Shown here: positions 53,251 through 63,364 of the stretch, in pieces
Layout: every line of letters starts with the position of its first letter
How positions within the stretch are numbered: position 1 is the stretch's first letter
NCBI GenBank assembly: GCA_963843255.1
Contig: CAWJJQ010000002.1
Location: 434,001 to 498,000 of the forward strand
Length of the DNA stretch: 64,000 nt
Reading direction: 5' to 3'
Source: Bog-159 sp963843255
Lineage (GTDB): Bacteria; Acidobacteriota; Terriglobia; Bryobacterales; Bryobacteraceae
Notes under the pieces: model-generated
Database searches by the model: none
What the model saw: only the letters and a program-made list of their open reading frames with translations
Told to the model about the DNA's origin: nothing
Translations under genes and position numbers: made by a program

Positions 53251-56200
53251 TTATTGGATGGCTACCGTGATCCCGTTCTGGCTGGTGTTGCCTCCTATGG
53301 AGAGAAGCAACTGGGCCGGTCCAGAGGGCAATCCGGCGGGAATGACTACGTTCACCTGCAAGGCGCCGGCGACCAGGCTGGGCGCTGCGCCGATGTACTG
53401 GATGGTCGCGGGCAGGCCACCCACGGTAACGCCCGGTGCCAGCGTCAGTGCGGGCAATGGGAGGGTGGACGGCTCGATCAGGCCATCCACTCCGGCCGGC
53501 TTGGTCTGCCCCTGGCCCGTGGCGTAGACCTGGATGACGGAGCCGGCAGTGGCTGGATTGGTAGTAGAGATCAAGTTGTAGTTCGAATCGAGAATGGCGC
53601 CGGGGCCGCTGCCGGATTCATCCGCGCTGAATATTCCCGGAGCGCTCGACGCCACCGGCGCCGTCACGGAATTAGACTTGGCGCTGCCGAACGTCACCTC
53701 AACTGATGCGTTGTTGGCGCCTGCCACTTCGTAAGGCACGATAGCGTTGATCTGAGTGGCGCTGCTGTACAGAATGGGCGCGGCGTACCCGTTAAAGGTG
53801 ACCTGGGTATTGGAGAGACTGGTTTCGATGAAGCCTTTGTTATCCACCTTGGCGGAGACGCCCGTAGTGGGTCCCAATCCGGAACCGAACACCACGATGA
53901 TTTCGCCCGGTGAAATCGCGCCCTGTTGATAGCTGGCCGCACTTACCACCCGGTCGATCGTGGGCAGTGGGGCGGTGACGGTCAGGGTGACGGCCACGGT
54001 CACTTGCAGAGCGCTGCTACCCGCGGATAGGTTGATGGAACCGCTGTAGGAGCCGGGCCCTAAATTCGCCGGATTGACCGTGACCGAGAGACTGCCGGGG
54101 GTGGTCGCGGATGTAGGCGTGACCGACAGCCATCCGCTGCTCGATGCGGCCGCGGTGAAGGTAACGGCGGCGCCAGCCGATGTAACTGCTACGGTTTGCG
54201 CAGCGGGGGCAGGGTTGCCGGAGGTGTAGGCAAACGCCAGAGGCGTCGGGTTGGCGTCCAGGGTGGCCGCCGCAGTCACGGTCAAAGCCACCGCGACAGT
54301 TTGAGCGGTGCCGCCGTTGGGGGTCACGGTGATGGTGCCGTTATACGTTCCGGGGATGAGACCCACCGGAGTGATGGAGACGCTCAAGGTGGCATTCCCG
54401 CTTCCGGAGGTGGGCGTAACCGCCAGCCACGCACCGCCGGCCGACGTCCCGGCGCTGGCCGTGAAGGACTGCGACCCGGAAATCTGTAGCGTCTGGGCAG
54501 CGGGCACGGCTCCGGTTTCGATATAGGCAAATGAAAGAGTTGACGGAGTAATCGTGACGGGAACGCTATTCGCGCCTATGTTGAAGATGACGGGCACCTC
54601 AGTGACGACACCTTCGTCAGTCGTGAACATAACAACGCCGTCGTAAGCTCCCTCAACCAGGGAGGTGGCACTGGCGGTCACTGTGATGGGAGTATTAACA
54701 GCGCTCACGGTGCCGCTGGAGGGAGAAACAGCGAGCCAGGTTCCTCCGTTAGAGGTGCTGGTAATGGCACTGAAAGTGGTTGAGGTGATAGCGCTCGCCT
54801 GCAGGGTTTGATTTATAGGCGAGGCGCCGGCGGACGCACTGAAGGTAAGTGACGTGGGGGTAGTAACCACGGCCGTCGCATTGGTTACAATCACGAGCAC
54901 CGGGATGATAATCGATGGTCCCCCGGAAGAAGGCACCAGGATAATTTGCGCCAGGTAAGTACCGCTGGGCAGAGTCTTGGGATTAAGCGCAATGCTCAGG
55001 GCCGCAGGCGTGGTGAGGGGAGGATTGCTGGCACCGATCAGCAGCCATGAGGGTACTCCGGGTGCAAATGTAAACTGTTGCGAGGCGCCGCTGCTGACGT
55101 TCACGTTGAGACTACCCGGGGCCGGGGCGGGATCGCCTCCGAAATAATTAAAGATGAAGCTGCCGTTATCGGTTGTCAATACCGCGTTAGCGGAGACCAC
55201 GAAGGTAACCTGGACGCTTTGCGCACGGGTATTCACGATGATTTCCACCGTGCCCGAATAAGTGCCTGCGCCAAGCCCCGTGGGATTGACGCTTACGCTA
55301 GCTTGATTGCCGGTGTTGCCGGCGGATGGAGATACCGATAGCCATTTTTGATTGACCGTCGCTGTAAATCCAGAGTTAACGAACGGGGGAATGTAAACCA
55401 ACTGCGATGCGGGCGCCGGTCCACCGACTTGGGCCGCAAAGGACAAAGCAGAGGGGTTGGCTAGGCTCGACAAACCGCTCACAATCAGCGTGACGCCGAC
55501 ACTTTGGGTATTGGCGTGCGCATCGGTAATCGTGATGGTCCCCTGATAAGTGCCGGGCGTAAGGCCAGTAGTATTGACGGTAACGTTAAGGCTGGCGGGA
55601 ACGGTTCCGGCGACCGCCGAAGCTGAACCATTGACCAGGAGCCAGTTCCCGCTGCTGGTAGCCAGCGCAGTATAAGTGTCGCTCGTCAGTGTGCTGCTAA
55701 GCTGAATCACTTGGGCGGGAGGCGCTGTTCCACCGAGGTTGAAGTCGAATGCCAGTCCTGTGGGACTGGCGCCCAGAGTGTTGGCGCCCACCTGCAGTGT
55801 TACAGGTATGACCAGAGGAACGCCGGCGGTAGGCGTAACCGTAATAGAGCCGCCATACGACGAGGCCGCCAGGTTCAGCGTATTTACCGTGACGGTAAGC
55901 GTGGCGGGCGTAAAATTAGCGTTGCTGGATACGGTCACCCAGGCGCCGCCGTTCGAGGTACCAGTAGTTACAGTAAAGCCCACGGCGGCGCCGCTGGTGC
56001 CCAACAGGCTCACGGTCTGAACGGTGGGGCCTGGCGAGTTGAAACTAAGACTGGTGGGATTACCGAAGATCGCCAGGGAGCCGCCGATGCTGATGGTGAC
56101 CGGAACCGTAAGAGGGCTGAAACCGGAAGCCGTAACAGTAATGGTCGCGCTATAAATGGCAGGTGTGTTGACCAATGAGTTCAGCGTATTTGGATCGAGT

Positions 56201-56478
56201 CCGACCTGGAAGGTGGTGCCCGTAACCGGCGGGGCCGAAAACAGGCTCGCCGGCGTACCCTGGGCAGGCGTCAGCGTGACCGAGATCGTCGTAAGAGTGC
56301 CGGAGTTGGTGGTCACGGCAACGACCACCGGTTGCGGCATCGGTTCGGGGGGGCTGTATTGAAAATCCACGGCGCTAGGACTGGCCGATAACACCGGGGC
56401 GGTGGTGGGCGTGGCGGCACGCGCTATGGCAACCAAACATAGACAGAGTTTTAGAGCAAAAGACCCGCGGAGTTTCAT
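53251..56478 (-). CDS. BACON-like repeat protein with TIGR03437 C-terminus
   Basis: A 1075-residue secreted protein (signal FALKLCLCLVAIARA; AAAGGA lies 5 bases before the ATG). About eight modules of 90-100 residues follow, each with a pattern LSF.....G..P..Q.V.....S......A..S...WL.V.P..G.......V.V....L..G.Y.G.I.I, which is BACON-like. The last 240 residues are a TIGR03437 domain: VVSAASYQQGAISPGEIIVV, TQVTFNGYAAPILYSSATQI, VIQVYATGQGQTKPAGVDGL, ending SIGGNTSQNGITVAIQ. Its role is unknown; surface or matrix binding is inferred. It is a single gene upstream of nuoC on the same strand, separated by 203 bp and a palindromic element. Confidence 0.85.
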   Translation of the reverse strand: MKLRGSFALKLCLCLVAIARAATPTTAPVLSASPSAVDFQYSPPEPMPQPVVVAVTTNSGTLTTISVTLTPAQGTPASLFSAPPVTGTTFQVGLDPNTLNSLVNTPAIYSATITVTASGFSPLTVPVTISIGGSLAIFGNPTSLSFNSPGPTVQTVSLLGTSGAAVGFTVTTGTSNGGAWVTVSSNANFTPATLTVTVNTLNLAASSYGGSITVTPTAGVPLVIPVTLQVGANTLGASPTGLAFDFNLGGTAPPAQVIQLSSTLTSDTYTALATSSGNWLLVNGSASAVAGTVPASLNVTVNTTGLTPGTYQGTITITDAHANTQSVGVTLIVSGLSSLANPSALSFAAQVGGPAPASQLVYIPPFVNSGFTATVNQKWLSVSPSAGNTGNQASVSVNPTGLGAGTYSGTVEIIVNTRAQSVQVTFVVSANAVLTTDNGSFIFNYFGGDPAPAPGSLNVNVSSGASQQFTFAPGVPSWLLIGASNPPLTTPAALSIALNPKTLPSGTYLAQIILVPSSGGPSIIIPVLVIVTNATAVVTTPTSLTFSASAGASPINQTLQASAITSTTFSAITSTSNGGTWLAVSPSSGTVSAVNTPITVTASATSLVEGAYDGVVMFTTDEGVVTEVPVIFNIGANSVPVTITPSTLSFAYIETGAVPAAQTLQISGSQSFTASAGTSAGGAWLAVTPTSGSGNATLSVSITPVGLIPGTYNGTITVTPNGGTAQTVAVALTVTAAATLDANPTPLAFAYTSGNPAPAAQTVAVTSAGAAVTFTAAASSSGWLSVTPTSATTPGSLSVTVNPANLGPGSYSGSINLSAGSSALQVTVAVTLTVTAPLPTIDRVVSAASYQQGAISPGEIIVVFGSGLGPTTGVSAKVDNKGFIETSLSNTQVTFNGYAAPILYSSATQINAIVPYEVAGANNASVEVTFGSAKSNSVTAPVASSAPGIFSADESGSGPGAILDSNYNLISTTNPATAGSVIQVYATGQGQTKPAGVDGLIEPSTLPLPALTLAPGVTVGGLPATIQYIGAAPSLVAGALQVNVVIPAGLPSGPAQLLLSIGGNTSQNGITVAIQ

Positions 56479-56562
56479 AGTATCCTTTACACCTAGAATA
56501 ATACCCTAAACGGGGAAATACTACTGATTTAACAAATCTGGGGTTCAGGCGGTTGTGCACTG

Positions 56563-58599
56563 CTATTTCAGAATGCGGAAAAGGTTGCTGTAGTCGTCGG
56601 TCCACATACGCACGCGGCCCGATCGCGGCAGTGCCAGCGCGGCGGTCCGCAGCAGGGGCCCGTCGAAGAACGCGTGGTTCGCGGTGACCAGCACCCAGGT
56701 GGACCCGAATACGTCATTGGGCTCATCTTCGGTGTCCACCAGGCGGGCATCTTTGCCGATGGCGGCGGCTCCCAATTTGACTACCGGAATCAGATCGATG
56801 TGTTTATTGGAGACGTGCACGGCCAGGACGCCGGTGGGCCTTAAGTGTCGGAAGTACAGAACGAACGCTTCGCGCGTAAGCAGGTGAACGGGGATGGCAT
56901 CGCTGGAAAACGCGTCCACGGCGATGACGTCGAAATTTTCCGGCGGCTCGCGTTCGAGCGATAGGCGCGCGTCTCCCAGGGCCACCTCCAGCCGGGCTTT
57001 GCAGTTCTTAAGGAATGTAAATTGGGTGGTGGCCAACTGGAGCACCAATGGATTGATTTCATAGAACCGGAAATAATCGCCAGCGCGGCCATACGCGGCC
57101 AAGGTACCGGTGCCCAAACCGATCACGCCCACGCGTACCGGCCCGGCTTCCTGATCCTGGCGGATGGCGCGCCCCACGCCGGAATTGGGGCCATAGTAAG
57201 TGGTCGGGCGGCCCTGCAGCTTGGGATCGAGATACTGTTCGCCATGCGTGATGGTGCCGTGGGTGAGGCGGCGGACAGGTTCGTCGGTATCGTCGGCGGT
57301 AGCGTCCACTACTTTCAGGCCGCCATAGAAGTTGCGCACCATGACGCGGGAATCGCTGGTGCGCTGGTGAATGATGAATCCGAGATAACCGGCTAGGGCA
57401 ACCGTCAGGATGACGGCTCCCAGCGGCGCGGGACTTTTCCAGGATCCGCCCAGACCGCTCTGGGGGTCCGAGCGAAGGACCGCCAGCACCACCAACGCAC
57501 AGATGCCCAATCCGACGGGCAGTTCATAGAATCCGTTGAACACGCGCGGAGCGATCAGAGCCACGAAGATGCCGCCGAGGGCGCCGCCGAGCGCGATCAT
57601 GACATAGAAAGTGGTTAGGCGGCTGGGATCCGGCTTCAGCCGCGCCAGTTCGCCGTGGCAGACCATGCAGGCTACGAACAGTCCGGCGGCAAAGAAGGGG
57701 ATCATCACCTTCACCGGGTTGTTTTGAAACTCCGGTGACAGCGCGTAGGCCATGCTGCCCACTGCGACCGCGAACAAGCCGAGCACGACGCGGCGCTGGT
57801 ACCAACGTGTGCTCTCAAAGCAAAGTATGAAGCTCAGTAAGTAAAGGCTAAGTGGCAGGATCCAGAGAAAAGGGATGGCTGCCACATTCTGGCTCAAATG
57901 GTTCGTAATGGCCAACAGAAGCACAGAGGCGCAGGCGGGAAGAGCGATCCAGAAGAAGGTGATGGGTGTTGGGTTATGGGTGGTGGGCGCCAGGTTCCGG
58001 GTTTCGGGTTCCGGAGGGACGGACTTCCCGGTTTGCAGCGCGGTCATCGCGCAAAGGATAACGAAAACGGCGTAGGCTGCCGACCAACTGAGCGATTGCG
58101 TATGCGTTCCCAGCCACGGCTCGAACAGGACCGGGTAAGTGATCAGGGCCAGCATGGAGCCCGCGTTGGAAAGCGCATAGAGGCGGTACGGCATGGCTCC
58201 CTGGTAGCGGCGGGCGTACCAGGCCTGCAGAAGTGGACCGGTGGTGGACAAAAGGAAGTAAGGCAGTCCCACGGTCGCGGTGAGTAATAGCAGGATGCGC
58301 AGGGTGGGATCGCCAGGAGCGGTGGGCTTCCAGGAGGCAGAGGGCAGAATCGGCAACACCGCCAGGCTCACAGCCATCAACCCAATGTGTACCAGCATCT
58401 GCGCGCGCGGCCGCAATTTCCGGTATAACCAATGCGAGTACAGATAGCCCAGCAGCAGCACGGACTGAAAAAACAGGAGACATACGGTCCACACTGCGGC
58501 GGACCCGCCAAACCAGGGCAGGATAATGCGGGCGATTACCGGTTGGACCTGGAAGAGCAGGAAGGCGCTCACCAGGATGGTCAGGGCGTATAGGAGCAT
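56563..58599 (-). CDS. Fused membrane/spermidine-synthase-like protein
   Basis: A 678-residue protein. Residues 1-400 form about ten membrane helices (LLYALTILVSAFLLFQVQPV, RLYALSNAGSMLALITYPVL). The rest is a spermidine-synthase-like methyltransferase/aminopropyltransferase fold: RVGVIGLGTGTLAAYG for nucleotide binding, FYEINPLV and DVIAVDAFSSDAIPVHLLT. The fusion is a known family of unclear substrate. It stands alone, followed 84 bp downstream by the start of the BACON-like gene and preceded by the acyl-CoA dehydrogenase, all minus strand. Confidence 0.85.
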   Translation of the reverse strand: MLLYALTILVSAFLLFQVQPVIARIILPWFGGSAAVWTVCLLFFQSVLLLGYLYSHWLYRKLRPRAQMLVHIGLMAVSLAVLPILPSASWKPTAPGDPTLRILLLLTATVGLPYFLLSTTGPLLQAWYARRYQGAMPYRLYALSNAGSMLALITYPVLFEPWLGTHTQSLSWSAAYAVFVILCAMTALQTGKSVPPEPETRNLAPTTHNPTPITFFWIALPACASVLLLAITNHLSQNVAAIPFLWILPLSLYLLSFILCFESTRWYQRRVVLGLFAVAVGSMAYALSPEFQNNPVKVMIPFFAAGLFVACMVCHGELARLKPDPSRLTTFYVMIALGGALGGIFVALIAPRVFNGFYELPVGLGICALVVLAVLRSDPQSGLGGSWKSPAPLGAVILTVALAGYLGFIIHQRTSDSRVMVRNFYGGLKVVDATADDTDEPVRRLTHGTITHGEQYLDPKLQGRPTTYYGPNSGVGRAIRQDQEAGPVRVGVIGLGTGTLAAYGRAGDYFRFYEINPLVLQLATTQFTFLKNCKARLEVALGDARLSLEREPPENFDVIAVDAFSSDAIPVHLLTREAFVLYFRHLRPTGVLAVHVSNKHIDLIPVVKLGAAAIGKDARLVDTEDEPNDVFGSTWVLVTANHAFFDGPLLRTAALALPRSGRVRMWTDDYSNLFRILK

Positions 58600-58634
58600 G
58601 GTTCGCTGGTTATAGGTGACGGGCCGGCCAATAC

Positions 58635-59801
58635 CTATTTGTAGGCGGGGATGCCGGTGACCCTTTCCCCAATCACCAGCGTGTGGATGTGATCGGTCCC
58701 TTCGTAGGTTTTGACGGTTTCGAGGTTACATAAGTGCCGCATGATGGGGTATTCGTCGGTGATGCCGTTGGCGCCCAAAAGGTCGCGGCTGAGGCGCGCG
58801 CAGTCCAGCGCGATTGCCACATTATTCCGTTTGAGCATGGAGATGTGCGCGGGCTCGACTTTGTGCTGGTCCTTGAGGCGTCCCACTTGGATGGCTAGCA
58901 ATTGCGCCTTGGTGATCTCGGTGATCATATCGGCCAGTTTTTCCTGCACCAGTTGGTGCGAGGCAATAGGCCGGTCGTCGAACTGTTTGCGCAGGATGGT
59001 GTACTGGCGGGCTGTCTCGTAGCAATCCATGGCCGCGCCAATTACGCCCCAGCCGATGCCGTAGCGCGCCTGCGACAGGCAGCCCAACGGACCCTTGAGT
59101 CCCCTGGCGCCGGGCAGCATGGCGCAAGCCGGCACGCGGCAATCCGCCAGGGACAGGCTGGATGTGACGGAGGCGCGCATCGACCACTTGCCATGAATAT
59201 CGGAGGAGGTGTAGCCGGACGTGTCACGCTCCACCAGGAATCCGCGGATGCCCTCTTCGGCGCGCGCCCAGACGATGGCCACATCGGCCAAAGTGCCGTT
59301 GGTGATCCAGGTTTTTTCGCCGTTCAGAATCCAGTCGCTGCCGTCGCGCCGGGCGGTGGTGCGCATGCCGGCGGGGTTCGAGCCGAAGTCGGGCTCGGTC
59401 AGGCCGAAGCATCCGATGGCGGCGCCGCTCTGCAGACGCGGCAGCCATTTTTGTTTCTGCTCCTCAGACCCGTAGGCATGAATGGGATACATGACCAGCG
59501 CGCCCTGCACGCTGACGAAGCTGCGCACGCCGGAATCGCCGCGCTCCAACTCCTGCATGATCAGCCCGTATTCGACATTGCTCATGCCGGCGCAGCCGTA
59601 ACCTTCCAGGTTGGCGCCAAAGAAGCCCAGCCGGCCCATTTCGGGCACTAAGTCGCTGGGGAAGCGCGCGTCGCGATAGCAGTCGCGAATCGCAGGCAGA
59701 ACGCGATCGTCCACGAATTGACGCGCCGTCTGCCGCACCAGCAATTCCTCTTCATTGAAGAGGGAATCGATCAGAAGATAATCCACTCCGCGAAAGGCCA
59801 T
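58635..59801 (-). CDS. Acyl-CoA dehydrogenase, glutaryl-CoA type
   Basis: A 388-residue flavoprotein dehydrogenase of the GcdH branch. The N-terminus FRGVDYLLIDSLFNEEELLV, FAD/substrate segment FGLTEPDFGSNPAGM and active-site YEGTDHIHTLVIGE (catalytic Glu) match GcdH. It would oxidise and decarboxylate glutaryl-CoA to crotonyl-CoA in lysine/aromatic degradation; that specificity is inferred from the subfamily. The gene is divergent from the aminotransferase with only 22 bp between start codons. Confidence 0.85.
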   Translation of the reverse strand: MAFRGVDYLLIDSLFNEEELLVRQTARQFVDDRVLPAIRDCYRDARFPSDLVPEMGRLGFFGANLEGYGCAGMSNVEYGLIMQELERGDSGVRSFVSVQGALVMYPIHAYGSEEQKQKWLPRLQSGAAIGCFGLTEPDFGSNPAGMRTTARRDGSDWILNGEKTWITNGTLADVAIVWARAEEGIRGFLVERDTSGYTSSDIHGKWSMRASVTSSLSLADCRVPACAMLPGARGLKGPLGCLSQARYGIGWGVIGAAMDCYETARQYTILRKQFDDRPIASHQLVQEKLADMITEITKAQLLAIQVGRLKDQHKVEPAHISMLKRNNVAIALDCARLSRDLLGANGITDEYPIMRHLCNLETVKTYEGTDHIHTLVIGERVTGIPAYK

Positions 59802-59823
59802 ATAATTAAAAACCTATCAGATC

Positions 59824-60996
59824 ATGTTTTCATCCCGATTTCACTGGGACCTCGCTCCCAACCGGCTGGCGCGCATGCTGGCGGAGAAGCGGCGGGTGGG
59901 CGCGAGCGTCCTGGATTTAACGGAATCGAACCCCACGCACGCTGGCATCAGGTATCCCACAGAGATCGTCCAGGTGCTGGCCGATCCGCGCGCCTTGCTG
60001 TATGACCCGCAGCCGGCGGGGCTGGTGGCGGCGCGCGCAGCGGTGTGCGGCTACTATGCGGCGGCGGGGCACCTGGTCAGCCCGGAGCGTGTGCTGCTCA
60101 CGGCCAGCACCAGCGAAGCGTACGCTTACCTTTTCAAGCTGCTGGCGGATCCGGGCGACGAGGTGCTGACGCCGCGGCCTTCTTACCCGCTGTTTGAATT
60201 TCTCGCAACCATGGAATCGCTCCGCGTGGGCACCTATCCGCTGGTGTATCACGGCGGCTGGTCGATCGACACCGATGCGCTGGCGGCGGCTATCACACCG
60301 CGCACGCGCGCCATCGTAGTAGTGAATCCGAACAATCCGACGGGATCCTTTTTGAAGTGGCGCGAGCTGGAGTTTCTGGTGGAACTGTGCGGCGCGCGCG
60401 GGATCGCGATCGTTTCCGACGAAGTGTTCGCCGATTACGCTTTCGGCCCAGATGCGCGGCGCGTGACGACGCTGGTGGACACCACCGGCGCTCCAGCCTT
60501 TGCCATGAGCGGGCTATCGAAGATCGCGGGGCTGCCGCAGATGAAGCTGGGTTGGATCGTGATGGCCGGGCCGGCGGCCGTGCGCGCGGAGACCAAGGAG
60601 AAGCTGGAACTGATCGCGGACACGTATCTTTCTGTGAGCACGCCGGTGCAGCACGCCGCGGCGCGGCTGCTGGAATTGGGACGTGGGATTCAACGGCAAA
60701 TCGCCGATCGGGTGCGCGGCAATCTGGATTGGCTTTCGGCCGCGATCGGAACGAATTCTCCCGCGCGGACGCTGGCGGTGGAAGGCGGCTGGTGTGCGAC
60801 ACTGCGCGTGCCGCGGGTCCGCCGCGAGGAAGAGTGGGCGCTCTCGCTGTTGGATGAGGACAATGTCCTGGTGCAGCCGGGGTTCTTCTTCGATTTCGAT
60901 TCCGAAGCTTTTCTGGTGCTCAGCCTGTTGACGGAGCCGTCGGTTTTTCGCGAAGGATGCACGCGAATCCTGGCGCGAATGGAAAGCCCCGTATAA
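59824..60996 (+). CDS. PLP-dependent aminotransferase, class I/II
   Basis: A 390-residue fold-type I aminotransferase. Seen are the cofactor-binding segment TASTSEAYAYLFKLLADPG, VVNPNNPTGSFL, the Asp pocket (IAIVSDEVFADYAF) and the Schiff-base Lys in SGLSKIAGLPQMKLGW. The amino-acid substrate cannot be read from sequence. It is divergent from the GcdH-like gene. A TATAAT overlaps its stop codon and could serve the downstream reductase gene. Confidence 0.9.
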   Translation: MFSSRFHWDLAPNRLARMLAEKRRVGASVLDLTESNPTHAGIRYPTEIVQVLADPRALLYDPQPAGLVAARAAVCGYYAAAGHLVSPERVLLTASTSEAYAYLFKLLADPGDEVLTPRPSYPLFEFLATMESLRVGTYPLVYHGGWSIDTDALAAAITPRTRAIVVVNPNNPTGSFLKWRELEFLVELCGARGIAIVSDEVFADYAFGPDARRVTTLVDTTGAPAFAMSGLSKIAGLPQMKLGWIVMAGPAAVRAETKEKLELIADTYLSVSTPVQHAAARLLELGRGIQRQIADRVRGNLDWLSAAIGTNSPARTLAVEGGWCATLRVPRVRREEEWALSLLDEDNVLVQPGFFFDFDSEAFLVLSLLTEPSVFREGCTRILARMESPV

Positions 60997-61013
60997 TAAA
61001 AAGACGCGGCCCC

Positions 61014-61053
61014 GCTGCTGCCAATTGGTCCCCGTTCCTGAGACCGCAGCAGC
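61014..61053 (+). promoter_or_regulatory. Leader hairpin before nitrite/sulfite reductase gene
   Basis: GCTGCTGC (61014-61021) pairs with GCAGCAGC (61046-61053), with an inner GGTC/GACC pair. The stem ends 3 bases before the ATG, and no clear Shine-Dalgarno site is visible. A role in translational control is possible; I do not recognise a known riboswitch. Confidence 0.35.
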
Positions 61054-61056
61054 CAT

Positions 61057-62577
61057 ATGCCCAAACGCCGCAATTCCGTTGAGAGCCTGAAGTCCCTGAA
61101 ATGGTGGAATCCGTTGCGCGTGCGCGACGATCTGCCGGAGATGATCGCCAAGGGGGGCGAAGCGCTCACGCCCGCTGAGAAGGATCTGCTGAAGTGGGTG
61201 GGCGTGTTTTTCCGCAAACCCACGCCCGGGCACTTCATGATGCGCATCCGCATGCCAAATGGATTCGCCAGCAGCGCGCAACTTCGCACCATCGCGGATC
61301 TTTCCCAGCGGATTGGCAACGGCGTGCTGGACATTACCACGCGGCAGCAGATCGAACTGCGGGGGTTCACGCTCGACAGTGTGCCGCGGATCTGGGAGAA
61401 GCTGCGCGGGATCGATCTGAACAGCCTGCAAACCGGTATGGACAACGTGCGCAACATCAATGGCTGCGCGCTGGCCGGGTTGACACCGGATGAAATCCTG
61501 GACGCCTCACCGGTGGTTTTCGAGCTGAATCGCATCATCGTAGGCGCGGATGGAAACCCGGAATTCGCCAACCTACCGCGCAAATTCAATGTCACGATCA
61601 CGGGCTGTACGGGGAACTGCACGCACAACGAGTCGCAGGATGTGGCGTTGGTCCCGGCGCGCAGGGAAGGCCGCGCCGGCTTCAACATTCTGGCGGGCGG
61701 CAAAATGGGATCGGGCGGGTTTAGCATCGCGCAACCACTGGACGTTTTTGTAGAACGGCACCAAGCTGCCGAAGTCACGGCCGAACTGGTGCGCATTTTC
61801 CGCGACCATGGGCCGCGCGAGGCGCGCTCGAAGTGCCGGCTGGCGCATCTGATCGAAGAGTGGGGCATGGCCGAATTGCGCTACGTCCTGTGCGAGCGTT
61901 TGATGCGGGAATTGGAGCCGGCGGGCGAGGATATGCGGCAACCCGGGCGTCACGACGATCACGTCGGGGTGCAGGCGCAAAAGCAGGCCGGTTTGCGATC
62001 GGTCGGGCTGGCAGTGGTCACGGGAAGGATCAGCGCGCCGCAGATGTTGGAGTTGGCACGCTTGGCGGATGCCTACGGCTCAGGACATATGCGGCTGACC
62101 ACAGGCCAGAATGCAATTATCCCGGACGTGGCAGAGTCGCAGGTTGACCAACTGCTACGCGAGCCATTGCTCCAGGAGTTGTCTCCCGCGCCCTCGCCGT
62201 GGCTTCGTGGATTGGTGGCTTGCACGGGGACCGATTACTGCAATCTGGCGCAGATCGAGACGAAGTCGCGCGCCATCGAACTCGCCCGGGTGCTGGAGGA
62301 GCAGCTCGGCAGGGACGGCGCGCCGCTGACCATGCATTGGTCCGGATGCCCGGCCGCGTGCGGGAATCACCAGGCGGCGGACATCGGTTTCCGCGGCCTG
62401 AAGACCAATATCGGCGGGCGGTTGGTGGACGCAGTCGCGATCTATAAGGGCGGCTGCACCGGTCCGCAAGCGTTGGCGGGAAAACAGATTCTGGACATCG
62501 TGCCATGCGACGAGCGGCTCCCGGATGTAGTCGCGGCGGTGATTCAGGAAGCCGGGACTACCGATCGACGACAATAG
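61057..62577 (+). CDS. Nitrite/sulfite reductase (ferredoxin type)
   Basis: A 506-residue sirohaem/4Fe-4S reductase with the usual two-repeat build. Repeat-1 ferredoxin-like segments GHFMMRIRMPNGFAS and LDITTRQQIELRGFTLD, then NINGCALAG and FNVTITGCTGNCTHNES, are clear. The 4Fe-4S ligands are Cys389/395 (ACTGTDYC) and Cys431/435 (GCPAACG). It reduces nitrite to ammonia or sulfite to sulfide; the sequence alone does not decide, although NirA-like features are somewhat favoured. A small membrane protein gene follows after 4 bp. Confidence 0.9.
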   Translation: MPKRRNSVESLKSLKWWNPLRVRDDLPEMIAKGGEALTPAEKDLLKWVGVFFRKPTPGHFMMRIRMPNGFASSAQLRTIADLSQRIGNGVLDITTRQQIELRGFTLDSVPRIWEKLRGIDLNSLQTGMDNVRNINGCALAGLTPDEILDASPVVFELNRIIVGADGNPEFANLPRKFNVTITGCTGNCTHNESQDVALVPARREGRAGFNILAGGKMGSGGFSIAQPLDVFVERHQAAEVTAELVRIFRDHGPREARSKCRLAHLIEEWGMAELRYVLCERLMRELEPAGEDMRQPGRHDDHVGVQAQKQAGLRSVGLAVVTGRISAPQMLELARLADAYGSGHMRLTTGQNAIIPDVAESQVDQLLREPLLQELSPAPSPWLRGLVACTGTDYCNLAQIETKSRAIELARVLEEQLGRDGAPLTMHWSGCPAACGNHQAADIGFRGLKTNIGGRLVDAVAIYKGGCTGPQALAGKQILDIVPCDERLPDVVAAVIQEAGTTDRRQ

Positions 62578-62581
62578 GGCT

Positions 62582-63211
62582 ATGTCCGATCAAGACGCCT
62601 CGCGCACCGAACCGCGCTGGCCCGCAGTGATGGCTGTTCTGGCCGTGGCCGGCCTCTATTGGGTGCTGCCCGAACCGTTGAGCCCCGGGCCGGGTTGGCT
62701 GGCGATGGCCTTGGTCACGCCGCTGTCGCTGGTGAGCATCGCACTGCACGCGCGGTCGAAGTACGCGCTCAACCAAGTGGTGGGATATACGATATTGGGG
62801 ATCGTGACAGCGGCCATGATTGGGGCCTTGGCGTTGCTGATCGGTGCTCTCCCAGAGCATAAAGAAACGCCGCGGGACTTGCTGAAGTCGGCCGCCGCGC
62901 TGTGGATCTCGAATATCCTGGTATTCGCCTCGTGGTACTGGCGGCTGGATGCCGGCGGGCCCAACCAGCGCGACTTGCGCGGAGAACATACCGAGGGCGC
63001 GTTCCTGTTTCCGCAAATGTCGATGGGCGACCGCGACTGGATGCCGGGATTCGTGGATTATCTGTTCCTGGCGTTCAACACCAGTACGGCATTTTCACCG
63101 ACAGACGTGCCGGTATTGTCGCGATGGGCGAAGGGGATGATGATGGTGCAGTCGACGATTTCATTTACTACGGTGGCCTTGCTGGCGGCGCGGGCGGTCA
63201 ACATTCTATGA
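62582..63211 (+). CDS. Integral membrane protein, DUF1345-like
   Basis: A 209-residue protein with about five membrane helices and a C-terminus typical of DUF1345 (FVDYLFLAFNTSTAFSPTDV, then VQSTISFTTVALLAARAVNI). Its function is unknown. It starts 4 bp after the reductase stop and is probably cotranscribed, so an accessory role in ion or anion handling is conceivable but unsupported. Confidence 0.7.
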   Translation: MSDQDASRTEPRWPAVMAVLAVAGLYWVLPEPLSPGPGWLAMALVTPLSLVSIALHARSKYALNQVVGYTILGIVTAAMIGALALLIGALPEHKETPRDLLKSAAALWISNILVFASWYWRLDAGGPNQRDLRGEHTEGAFLFPQMSMGDRDWMPGFVDYLFLAFNTSTAFSPTDVPVLSRWAKGMMMVQSTISFTTVALLAARAVNIL

Positions 63212-63364
63212 GGGGATGTGCCGGGCCGTCCGGACCGGAGATCGTTAGCCGGTTCGGGACACGCGAGACTTTTGGATGATTTCCGCTAACGCGCGCACGC
63301 CGCATTAGCTTCTGTACGATACTGCGGGGCGCATAGCGCGCGGCGCTTATTACGCTGGCGCGCG

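Noticed and set aside
60690..61868. 392-residue minus-strand frame
   Set aside because: Runs across two convincing plus-strand genes (aminotransferase and nitrite/sulfite reductase) and has no family features.
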